Assembly: GCA_902773415.1 (NCBI GenBank)
Contig: CACYEE010000155.1
Span: 1-9,577 of the forward strand
Direction: 5' to 3'
Length of the DNA stretch: 9,577 nt
DNA from: an uncultured Actinomyces sp.
GTDB taxonomy: Bacteria; Actinomycetota; Actinomycetes; Actinomycetales; Actinomycetaceae
This document shows, in pieces, positions 1 through 6,081 of the stretch. Each line of letters opens with the position of its first letter. Positions within the stretch are counted from its first letter, which is position 1. The position numbers and the translations under genes are program-made. The notes beneath the pieces are model-generated. The model was not told where the DNA came from. It saw only the letters and a program-made list of their open reading frames with translations, and made no database searches.

Positions 1-845
1 GCGTCGCCATCGTCGCGGTCGTCTCCCTCCTCGCATCCGTTCTCGCCTCCGTCCTCACGACAAGCCAGGCGGGCGCAATGGTCTTCATCTTCGTCGTCTT
101 CGTCATTTCGGCAATCACGGCGCTCGCCATGAGATTCCGGGCTTCCTCGATCCTTCGCGAATCGACGGACCGCGAAACCCGGACCCGCGCACGGACCGCA
201 AAGTGGGGATTCAGAGCCGCAGCCGTCGGCGACACCGCCGTCCTCCTTGCCGTCGCCTACACGAACGTCCTGTGGGCGCTCGCCGGAACCGCAGCCCTTC
301 TCGTGCCCGCAGGCCTTCTCCTGTTCTTCCGGCGCGGCCGCGTCAAGGTCGGAAAGTCGCTTGCCGTCGACGACCTCACCGCAGGCAGGAAACTGCCGAC
401 GCGCGTCCACGGAGTGATCGTCGTCTCCGGGAACCTCGACGCCGCCGTGCTTCGCGCCGTCACCTATGCGCGGGCCACACGCCTGTCCTCCCTGACGGCC
501 ATCACCATCGACTACGACCCGAAAATGACGCGCCGTTTGCGCCAGGACTGGAAAGCGGCCGCGCTGCCCGTCTCGCTGACCGTCCTCGGCACTCCCCGCG
601 TCGCCTCGACAAGCCAGGTCGCCACCTACGTCCGCTCCCTGCGGGCCCTCCATCCTGCCGATATCGTCATCGTCTTCATCCCCAGGGTCATCTCGACCTC
701 CATCGGCCAAAGGTTCTTCATCCGGCACTCGTCGCCGAGGATCGTCACCGAACTGCGGCTCGAACCCGGCGTCGTGCTCGCGGAGGTTCCCTACCGCCTT
801 CGCGACGACGACTCCGGCCATACGCTTGCCCACCTACCGAACTAA
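1..845 (+). CDS. APC-family permease, C-terminal part (5' truncated)
   Basis: The reading frame is open from the window edge (first full codon at position 3) to TAA at 843-845, giving 280 residues of a larger protein. ATG at 78 is internal. The first ~26 residues are hydrophobic. A second membrane segment follows at about residues 26-46 (AMVFIFVVFVISAITALAM), then a basic loop, then a hydrophobic stretch at ~73-108 (AVLLAVAYTNVLWALAGTA onwards) that could be one or two helices. The remaining ~165 residues are soluble, alternate strand-like and helix-like segments (HGVIVVSG, LTAITIDYDP, DIVIVFIP) and end in VVLAEVPYRL, like the cytosolic tail of actinobacterial APC-type permeases. From memory, the M. 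tuberculosis relative Rv2690c also lies beside a TrmA-like methyltransferase gene. The substrate is unknown; amino acid or polyamine uptake is only the family-level guess. The family call rests on the tail and the gene pairing, because the diagnostic N-terminal helices are outside the window. Confidence 0.8.
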   Translation, partial: VAIVAVVSLLASVLASVLTTSQAGAMVFIFVVFVISAITALAMRFRASSILRESTDRETRTRARTAKWGFRAAAVGDTAVLLAVAYTNVLWALAGTAALLVPAGLLLFFRRGRVKVGKSLAVDDLTAGRKLPTRVHGVIVVSGNLDAAVLRAVTYARATRLSSLTAITIDYDPKMTRRLRQDWKAAALPVSLTVLGTPRVASTSQVATYVRSLRALHPADIVIVFIPRVISTSIGQRFFIRHSSPRIVTELRLEPGVVLAEVPYRLRDDDSGHTLAHLPN

Positions 846-848
846 GGA
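844..848 (+). promoter_or_regulatory. Ribosome binding site AAGGA for the methyltransferase
   Basis: AAGGA lies five bases before ATG 854 and overlaps the permease stop codon TAA (843-845). It fixes the methyltransferase start at 854, although the frame is open much further upstream, and suggests translational coupling with the permease. Confidence 0.7.
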
Positions 849-853
849 ACCAC

Positions 854-2092
854 ATGCGCATCGAAACGGAACTGGCCGACATCGCACACGGCGGAGCCTG
901 CGTGGGACGCGCCCCCGACGGCCGCGCCGTCTTCGCCCGATTCGGACTGCCCGGCGAAAAGGTCGCCGTCGAAATCACCGCCGAACGCTCGAAGCTCCTG
1001 CGAGGCGATGTCGTCGAAGTCCTCGACGCCGCGTCCGAACACCGGGTGTGCCATCCCTGGCCCGCAGGCGGCCCCCTTGGAGCCGGAGGCGCCGACCTCG
1101 GGCACGTCGCCTTCGGCTGGCAGTCCGAATGGAAAACCCGCGTCCTCGCCTCGACGATACGCCGGATAGGCGGCCCCGCACTTTCCCGCGCCCTCGCCGC
1201 CGCGGGCATCGAGCCGCGCGTGCGTGCCTTCGAAGCCGACGCCGCAACCGGCGGCTGGGGCACGCGCACCCGCATCGAAACCGTCGTCGACGACGCCGGA
1301 CGGCTCGCGATGCACCGCGAAGGAACCTCCGACACGGTCGCCCTCGACACGATGCCCCTGGCCGTGCCCGAACTCGAAGAACTCGAGCTTTTCTCTGGCG
1401 CATGGAGCGCGCAGGCGCGCCCCGGCACCCGCGTCAAGGCGGTCGCCCCCTCCGGCTCGGATCCCGTCGTCGTTGTCGGCGGCGCGGCGTATTGGGCGCC
1501 CGGCATCGCCACGAGGCCGTTCGTGCGCGAGGACGTCGTCGTCGACGGCACGCTCTACGCCTACCGCGTGCGCGCTTCGGGATTCTGGCAGGTCCACCGA
1601 GAAGGCGCCGCCGAACTCGTTCGCCTCGTCAGCGCCGCCGCCGACGTCGCGCCAGGCGACGCCGTGCTCGAGCTGTACTCCGGCGCCGGCCTGCTTACCC
1701 AGCCCCTCGCCCAGGCCGCGGGGCCAACGGGCATGGTCGAAAGTTTCGAAGGCTCGCGCCAGGGCGTCGAAGACGCCCGGGCAAACCTCCGCGACTTCCC
1801 GACGGCCATTGCCAGGACCGTCGGCATCGACGAACGCTTCGTGGCGCGCGCGGCCGAAGATCCCTACGACGTCATTGTCGCCGACCCGCCGCGCTCCGGC
1901 CTGGGAAAACCCGCGGCCGCGGCCCTTGCCGGCTCGCGTGCCCGCCGCATCGTCCTCGTCTCCTGCGACCCGGCCGCGATGGCCCGCGACGTCGCCGCAA
2001 TGGTGGCTGCCGGGCGTACGGTCCGCGCGCTCGACTGCGTCGACATGTTCCCCAACACCCACCACTTCGAGACGGTCGCCGTGCTCGACTAG
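854..2092 (+). CDS. TrmA/RlmD-type RNA (uracil-C5) methyltransferase with TRAM domain
   Basis: This 412-residue enzyme should transfer a methyl group from S-adenosylmethionine to C5 of a uridine in tRNA or 23S rRNA. Residues 1-58 fit an N-terminal TRAM RNA-binding domain (IAHGGACVGRAPDGRAVFAR). The catalytic half carries FWQVH (244-248), SAM motif I LELYSGAGL (272-280), ADPPRSGLG (343-351), SCDP with the nucleophile Cys371, and FPNTHHFE (399-406) ending in the probable general base Glu406. The Fe-S cysteine cluster of RlmD-like members is not intact: Cys66 remains, but the usual CxxC position reads LGAGGAD (75-81). The frame is open upstream to 203, but the family-like N-terminus and the AAGGA site support ATG 854. 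The gene starts nine bases after the permease, so the two are probably co-transcribed. The target base (tRNA U54, or a 23S rRNA site) cannot be told from sequence alone, so no gene symbol is given. Confidence 0.93.
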   Translation: MRIETELADIAHGGACVGRAPDGRAVFARFGLPGEKVAVEITAERSKLLRGDVVEVLDAASEHRVCHPWPAGGPLGAGGADLGHVAFGWQSEWKTRVLASTIRRIGGPALSRALAAAGIEPRVRAFEADAATGGWGTRTRIETVVDDAGRLAMHREGTSDTVALDTMPLAVPELEELELFSGAWSAQARPGTRVKAVAPSGSDPVVVVGGAAYWAPGIATRPFVREDVVVDGTLYAYRVRASGFWQVHREGAAELVRLVSAAADVAPGDAVLELYSGAGLLTQPLAQAAGPTGMVESFEGSRQGVEDARANLRDFPTAIARTVGIDERFVARAAEDPYDVIVADPPRSGLGKPAAAALAGSRARRIVLVSCDPAAMARDVAAMVAAGRTVRALDCVDMFPNTHHFETVAVLD

Positions 2093-2115
2093 CCGGATTC
2101 CGCCCCGACGTGGGC

Positions 2116-2121
2116 TAGGGT
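2116..2121 (+). promoter_or_regulatory. Possible -10 element (TAGGGT) of a leaderless promoter
   Basis: TAGGGT fits the actinobacterial -10 pattern TAnnnT and lies exactly 12 to 7 bases before ATG 2128, the spacing expected when transcription starts at the A of the start codon. No convincing -35 is visible at 16-19 bases. The same stretch also holds AGGG at 2117-2120, seven bases from the ATG, which could instead serve as a weak ribosome binding site in a longer transcript from the methyltransferase gene 35 bases upstream. Confidence 0.4.
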
Positions 2122-2127
2122 AGGGCC

Positions 2128-2859
2128 ATGATTTTCCTTCAGTATTCGGACACCGCGCTCAGGGCCAACTGCTACATTCTCGCCGACGAAACGCAGCGAA
2201 AGGCCGTCGTTGTCGATCCGGGAGCCGGAAGCGCCCGGTGGGTCGGCGAGGCTCTTGCCGCACGAGGCCTCGAACTCGGCGCCGTCCTGCTCACCCACGC
2301 CCACGCCGACCACTGCTGGGACGCCGCCGAAGTGGCGGGGGAGAGGACGACCGTGTACGTCGCCGAACGCGACCTGTACCGGATGGACGATCCCGCCGCG
2401 CACACCGGCTTCATGGCCGACCCGTTCATCGCCGAATCCGGCCACGACTGGAAGCGCCCGGCCAAGGTCGAAGCCCTCCCGCCGCTGTTGCTCGTCGGAG
2501 GCGGAGCCCGGCTCGTGCCCGGCGTCGCAATCCGCGCCCTTCCCGCTCCTGGCCACACCGAAGGCACGACCGTCTACCTTTTCGGCGGCGAACTGGCCGA
2601 TGACCGCGAAGCTCCGGCCCTTCCCAAGGGTGCCGCCCCTGGCCAGCATCTCCTGTCCGGAGACCTTCTTTTCGCCGGCTCGGTCGGCCGAACCGACCTG
2701 CCCGGCGGCGACGTGCGCGAAATGATGGAATCGCTGCGGACGATTGCCCAGGTTATCGCTCCCGGCACCGCCTTCTTCCCGGGTCATGGCGCGGCGTCGA
2801 CCATCGGCTTTGAACTCGAGAACAACGAGCATGTGCGCCAGGCGATCTGGGGAGCGTGA
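2128..2859 (+). CDS. Metallo-beta-lactamase-fold hydrolase, glyoxalase II-like
   Basis: The 243-residue protein has the full metal-binding set of the glyoxalase II branch of the MBL fold: HAHADH (His57, His59, Asp61, His62), PGHTEG (His143), SGDLLFAGSVGRTDLPGGD (Asp179) and FPGHG (His220). These would bind two metal ions and activate water to hydrolyse a thioester such as an S-acylthiol; in actinobacteria the thiol partner may be mycothiol rather than glutathione, which is inference. It lacks room for the C-terminal domain of classical GloB and has the compact size of YcbL-type enzymes. No signal peptide is seen, so it is probably cytosolic. The nearby hisS fits a familiar arrangement: from memory, M. 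tuberculosis Rv2581c lies beside hisS (Rv2580c). The start at 2128 opens the first beta strand directly (MIFLQYSDTALRANCYILAD) and is preceded by TAGGGT/AGGG. The exact substrate is unknown. Confidence 0.9.
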   Translation: MIFLQYSDTALRANCYILADETQRKAVVVDPGAGSARWVGEALAARGLELGAVLLTHAHADHCWDAAEVAGERTTVYVAERDLYRMDDPAAHTGFMADPFIAESGHDWKRPAKVEALPPLLLVGGGARLVPGVAIRALPAPGHTEGTTVYLFGGELADDREAPALPKGAAPGQHLLSGDLLFAGSVGRTDLPGGDVREMMESLRTIAQVIAPGTAFFPGHGAASTIGFELENNEHVRQAIWGA

Positions 2860-2923
2860 CCGGAACCTCGGCGCCAGGCGTCCGCCGCACCGGAAATCGG
2901 CGGGAATTTCGCATCGAATCCGG

Positions 2924-2969
2924 TTGCCCTGGACTGCATGCGCCCTCTTTGGTATTAGCATAAGTACCA
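2924..2969 (+). promoter_or_regulatory. Possible hisS promoter with palindromic operator-like element
   Basis: Within the 172-base gap before hisS is an AT-rich island unlike its surroundings. It contains the imperfect palindrome TGGTATTAGCATAAGTACCA (2950-2969; the outer five bases of each arm pair perfectly, six of the outer seven overall). Inside it TAGCAT (2956-2961) matches the actinobacterial -10 pattern TAnnnT; TATTAG at 2953-2958 with TGGACT at 2930-2935, 17 bases upstream, is an alternative. Either would give a leader of about 65 bases. A regulator could bind the palindrome, but none is identified. No T-box features are visible. The rest of the gap (2860-2923 and 2970-3017) shows nothing I can name. 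Confidence 0.35.
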
Positions 2970-3017
2970 GTGCGCGCATCGGGCATCCGAAGCGCACGCC
3001 CGAATACGAAACAGCGC

Positions 3018-3026
3018 GAGGAAGGA
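3018..3026 (+). promoter_or_regulatory. Ribosome binding site of hisS
   Basis: The purine-rich GAGGAAGGA ends five bases before ATG 3032 and decides this start over the longer in-frame extension that reaches back to 2744 inside the hydrolase gene. Confidence 0.75.
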
Positions 3027-3031
3027 ACGGC

Positions 3032-4363
3032 ATGAAGATTGCGCCGCTGTCCGGGTTCCCCGAATACCTGCCCGAAGGAAGAATCGTCGAGCAGCACGTG
3101 CTCGACGTGCTGCGGAACACTTTTGAACTTCACGGGTTCTCGGGCATCGAAACGCGGGCCGTCGAACCGCTTGAGCACCTTCTTTCAAAAGGCGAAACCT
3201 CCAAGGAGGTCTACGTCCTCAACCGCTTGCAGGCAACCGAGGCCAAGGATGCCGAATTCGGGCTCCACTTCGATCTCACCGTTCCGCTTGCCCGCTACGT
3301 CCTCGAAAACCAGGGCAGGCTCGACTTTCCCTTCAAGCGCTACCAGATCCAGAAGGTCTGGCGCGGCGAACGGCCCCAGACAGGCCGCTACCGCGAATTC
3401 GTCCAGGCCGACGTCGACGTCGTCGGCTCCGAAAACCTCGCCTTCCACCACGAAATCGAGATTCCCCTCGTCATGGCCGACGCCCTGTCGAAGCTCCCGA
3501 TTCCCCGCGTCGTCGTGCGCGCCTCGAACCGGAAGGTCGCCCAGGGCTTCTACGAGGCCATCGGCATCGGCAACGTGGAAGAAACGCTGAGGATCGTCGA
3601 CAAGCTCGACAAGGTCGGGCCGCAGGCAGTGGCCGCAATGCTCGCCGAAAACGTCGGCGCCAGCGAGGAACAGGCCGCCAGGGCCCTCGCCCTTGCCGAA
3701 ATCGCCGGCACCGACGCCTCCGTTGCCGATGCCGTCCTCGCCCTTGGCGCCCGTTCCGCGCTCCTCGACGAAGGCCTGGACGAACTCGTCCGCCTCGTCG
3801 AAGGAGCCAACGACCTCGTCGACGGTTCCGTCGTCGCCGACCTCAAGATCGCGCGCGGCCTCGACTACTATACGGGTTCCGTCTACGAATCGACGCTTGT
3901 CGGCCACGAGGACCTCGGCTCGGTCTGCTCCGGCGGCCGCTACGATTCCCTCGCCTCCGACGGCAAGCGCACCTATCCCGGCGTCGGACTTTCGATTGGC
4001 GTCTCGCGCCTGCTCTCGCGCGTCCTCGGCTCCGGCCTCGTCCAGCCCAGCCGCAAGGTCCCCTCCGCGGTGCTTGTCGCCGTCAACAACGAGGAGGAGC
4101 GCCAGGCCGCCGAACGGACCGCGACGACGCTGCGGCGCAGGGGAATTCCCACAGATGTTTCCCCGAACTCGGCCAAGTTCGGAAAGCAGATTCGGTACGC
4201 CGACCGCCGCGGAATCCCCTATGTCTGGTTCGCCACCGACGACGGCCCCCAGGTCAAGGACATCCGTTCGGGCGAGCAGGTTGCCGCAGACCCTTCCGTT
4301 TGGATGCCCCCCGCCGAGGACCTGCACCCGACAATCGCGGCAGCGCGAAGCGAGGACGACTGA
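3032..4363 (+). CDS. hisS: Histidine--tRNA ligase (histidyl-tRNA synthetase)
   Basis: This 443-residue class II synthetase activates histidine with ATP and charges tRNA-His in the cytosol. The N-terminus (SGFPEYLPEGRIVEQ) is typical of the actinobacterial form. Class II motif 2 is VWRGERPQTGRYREF (109-123), followed by the VQADVDVVG segment (124-132). The histidine-specific HisA motif ARGLDYYTGSVYE lies at 274-286. CSGGRYDSL (299-307) and the motif 3 stretch PGVGLSIGVSRLL (316-328) complete the active site. The C-terminal anticodon-binding domain runs from about 345 (AVLVAVNNEEE) to 427 and contains KFGKQIRYADRRGIPYV (382-398). Length and motif order are normal, with no sign of damage. The start at 3032 is set by a strong ribosome binding site. 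The stop codon overlaps the next start as TGATG (4361-4365), so the downstream GTPase is probably translationally coupled. The upstream AT-rich palindrome may control transcription. Confidence 0.98.
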   Translation: MKIAPLSGFPEYLPEGRIVEQHVLDVLRNTFELHGFSGIETRAVEPLEHLLSKGETSKEVYVLNRLQATEAKDAEFGLHFDLTVPLARYVLENQGRLDFPFKRYQIQKVWRGERPQTGRYREFVQADVDVVGSENLAFHHEIEIPLVMADALSKLPIPRVVVRASNRKVAQGFYEAIGIGNVEETLRIVDKLDKVGPQAVAAMLAENVGASEEQAARALALAEIAGTDASVADAVLALGARSALLDEGLDELVRLVEGANDLVDGSVVADLKIARGLDYYTGSVYESTLVGHEDLGSVCSGGRYDSLASDGKRTYPGVGLSIGVSRLLSRVLGSGLVQPSRKVPSAVLVAVNNEEERQAAERTATTLRRRGIPTDVSPNSAKFGKQIRYADRRGIPYVWFATDDGPQVKDIRSGEQVAADPSVWMPPAEDLHPTIAAARSEDD

Positions 4364-6081
4364 TGGCAACCGTCGAAGACCTTCCCGCAGCCCTTGCCGA
4401 TCTCGGAAAGACGCTTGCCGAAGCCCAATTCCTGCTTCCCACCGACCGGACGAAGACCGCCGGGGAAGTACGCGACGACATCGTCCGCCAGCTCGAGGAC
4501 TACATCCTGCCGCGCTACGCCTCCCTTGACGCGCCCCTGCTCGCTGTCGTCGGCGGCTCGACGGGTTCCGGCAAATCGACCCTCGTCAACTCGATTCTGC
4601 GCGAAAAGCTCGCGCGGGCCTCGGCAATCCGCCCGACGACACGCCGGCCCCTGCTCATCCACAACCCGGCCGACGCGCACTGGTTCTCCGATACCCGCGT
4701 CCTTCCCGGCCTTGCGCGGGTTACCGGCAAGCCCGACGGCGAATCGTCGCATGCGGAACTCGAGCTCGCCGCATCCAAGGCGGTCCCGGAAGGTCTCGCC
4801 CTGCTCGATTCGCCCGACATCGATTCGGTGGTCGAGGAGAACCGCCGGCTCGCCTCCCAGCTGCTGTCGGCTGCCGACCTGTGGGTTTTCCTCACGACGG
4901 CCGCGCGCTACGCCGACGCGATACCGTGGGTGCTGCTCGAGGAAGCGGCCTCGCGGAACATCGTCGTTGCGATTGTCCTCGATCGCGTGCCGATGGGCGA
5001 TGCCGCCCAGGTGCGCCACGATCTTGCCAAGCGCCTGGCGAAGGAGGGCCTGGGCACCGCTCCGCTCTTCGTTGTTTCCGAAGGGCTCGACGATGACGGC
5101 TTCGTGCCCGAACGCCAGGCCGAGCCGATTCGGAGCTGGCTGCGGGGCATTGCGCACGACGCGGGGGCCCGTGCCTCCGTCGCCCGGCAGACGCTTGCGG
5201 GCGCCGTCGATCGGCTTCTCGCCTCGAAGCCGAAGGTCATGGCGGGCCTGGAGGAACAGGTCGAGATTCGCCGGCTTCTCGCCAAGGACCTCGACACCGC
5301 TTTCGGCCTCGCCGAACGCAGCATTTGCGACGGTCTGGCCGACGGAACGCTCCTGCGCGGCGAAGTGCTCGAACGCTGGCAGGAGCTTGTGGGTACCGGG
5401 GAATGGATGAAGCGCCTGGAGTCCGGGGTGTCCTCCCTTCGCGACCGAATCGTCGGCGCGGTCAGGGGCAAACAGCGCGAACGCGAATTCGAACAGGTCG
5501 AGGAAGCGATCGAGGATACGCTGCTTCAGCTTCTTGTCGCCCAGGCCGAAGAGGCCATCGCAGCCGTGGAGGCGAGCTGGGAGACGCGCCCGGGCGCCGA
5601 TTCCATGCGCAGCGCGGCGATGCTGGGCGTTCGCAGCCATGAGGAGCGCGTCAAGGCCGGCGCGGCCGTGGTTCGCGCCTGGCAGCGCGAACTGCTCGAA
5701 ATGGTTGGAAGCGAGGGACACTCGCGGCGCATGACGGCCCGGGTGCTTTCCTGGTCGGTCAACGCGCTGGGAGCGGCCCTCATGATCGTGATTTTCGCTT
5801 CGACGTCGGGGCTTACGGGCGGCGAGGTGGCGGTTGCGGGCGGCACGGCGGTTCTTGCCGAGCGGGTGCTCGAGGCCGTATTCGGCGACGACGCGGTTCG
5901 CCGCATGGCAAAGAAGGCCCGCGATTCCTTCACCGAGCATTCCTCGCGTTTCCTTGAAGCGGATCGCGAGCCGTTCAAGAAGGTGCTCGCGACTCTCGAC
6001 AGCGTCGAAGGAACGCGGGATCGCGTGGCGGGCGCTTTCGCCGCGGCGGCTTTTGCGAAGTCACGGGAGGTGGCGCGATGA
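4363..6081 (+). CDS. Dynamin-like P-loop GTPase, first of a tandem pair
   Basis: The protein has 572 residues. The GTPase domain spans roughly 55-260: P-loop GSTGSGKS (65-72), G2-type threonines in RPTTRRP (90-96), and LLDSPDIDS (147-155) at the G3 position, where DxPG is usual. No NKxD (G4) motif is present; VLDRVPMGD (205-213) occupies the place where base recognition is expected, so nucleotide specificity is uncertain. Residues ~270-460 look helical and charged, like a dynamin stalk or coiled region. A hydrophobic segment follows at ~463-480 (SWSVNALGAALMIVIFAS) with a weaker one at ~488-500, perhaps a membrane-inserting paddle or hairpin, and then a charged tail. ATG 4363 overlaps the hisS stop as TGATG, with GAGGA at 4352-4356; ATG 4300 is a less likely alternative. 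The end overlaps the next GTPase (ATGA 6078-6081). A role in membrane remodelling or division, by analogy to tandem bacterial dynamin-like proteins such as Streptomyces DynA/DynB, is inference. Alanine codons shift from GCC to GCG along the gene. Confidence 0.8.
   Translation: MATVEDLPAALADLGKTLAEAQFLLPTDRTKTAGEVRDDIVRQLEDYILPRYASLDAPLLAVVGGSTGSGKSTLVNSILREKLARASAIRPTTRRPLLIHNPADAHWFSDTRVLPGLARVTGKPDGESSHAELELAASKAVPEGLALLDSPDIDSVVEENRRLASQLLSAADLWVFLTTAARYADAIPWVLLEEAASRNIVVAIVLDRVPMGDAAQVRHDLAKRLAKEGLGTAPLFVVSEGLDDDGFVPERQAEPIRSWLRGIAHDAGARASVARQTLAGAVDRLLASKPKVMAGLEEQVEIRRLLAKDLDTAFGLAERSICDGLADGTLLRGEVLERWQELVGTGEWMKRLESGVSSLRDRIVGAVRGKQREREFEQVEEAIEDTLLQLLVAQAEEAIAAVEASWETRPGADSMRSAAMLGVRSHEERVKAGAAVVRAWQRELLEMVGSEGHSRRMTARVLSWSVNALGAALMIVIFASTSGLTGGEVAVAGGTAVLAERVLEAVFGDDAVRRMAKKARDSFTEHSSRFLEADREPFKKVLATLDSVEGTRDRVAGAFAAAAFAKSREVAR
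6066..6072 (+). promoter_or_regulatory. Strong ribosome binding site of the second GTPase
   Basis: GGAGGTG inside the 3' end of the first GTPase gene is the best Shine-Dalgarno match in the window and lies five bases before ATG 6078. It supports that start and suggests the second protein is made at least as efficiently as the first. Confidence 0.75.

Noticed and set aside
80..120. TTCGTC-type repetition near the window start
   Set aside because: It simply encodes alternating Phe/Val/Ile in a membrane segment and is not a structured repeat.
58..618. Twelve-base direct repeat CGACAAGCCAGG at 58-69 and 607-618
   Set aside because: Both copies lie inside the permease and encode the same short Thr/Ser-Ser-Gln run. 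With no flanking similarity, chance plus codon bias explains it.
203..853. Upstream in-frame extension of the methyltransferase
   Set aside because: It overlaps the permease in another frame, encodes Arg/Pro-rich shadow sequence and lacks a ribosome binding site. ATG 854 has AAGGA and a proper TRAM-domain start.
2744..3031. Upstream in-frame extension of hisS
   Set aside because: It reads through the end of the hydrolase gene and the promoter-like gap with no HisRS-like residues. ATG 3032 has a strong ribosome binding site and the family-typical N-terminus.
2860..3031. T-box or other riboswitch before hisS
   Set aside because: The region is short, with no T-box sequence, specifier stem or antiterminator/terminator pair visible.
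4219..5940. Minus-strand open frame of 573 codons opposite hisS and the first GTPase
   Set aside because: No family motifs, skewed amino acid composition, and fully antisense to strongly supported genes. GC-rich third positions create such frames; the 407-codon (842-2065), 394-codon (3185-4369) and 346-codon (6342-7382) minus-strand frames are rejected for the same reason.
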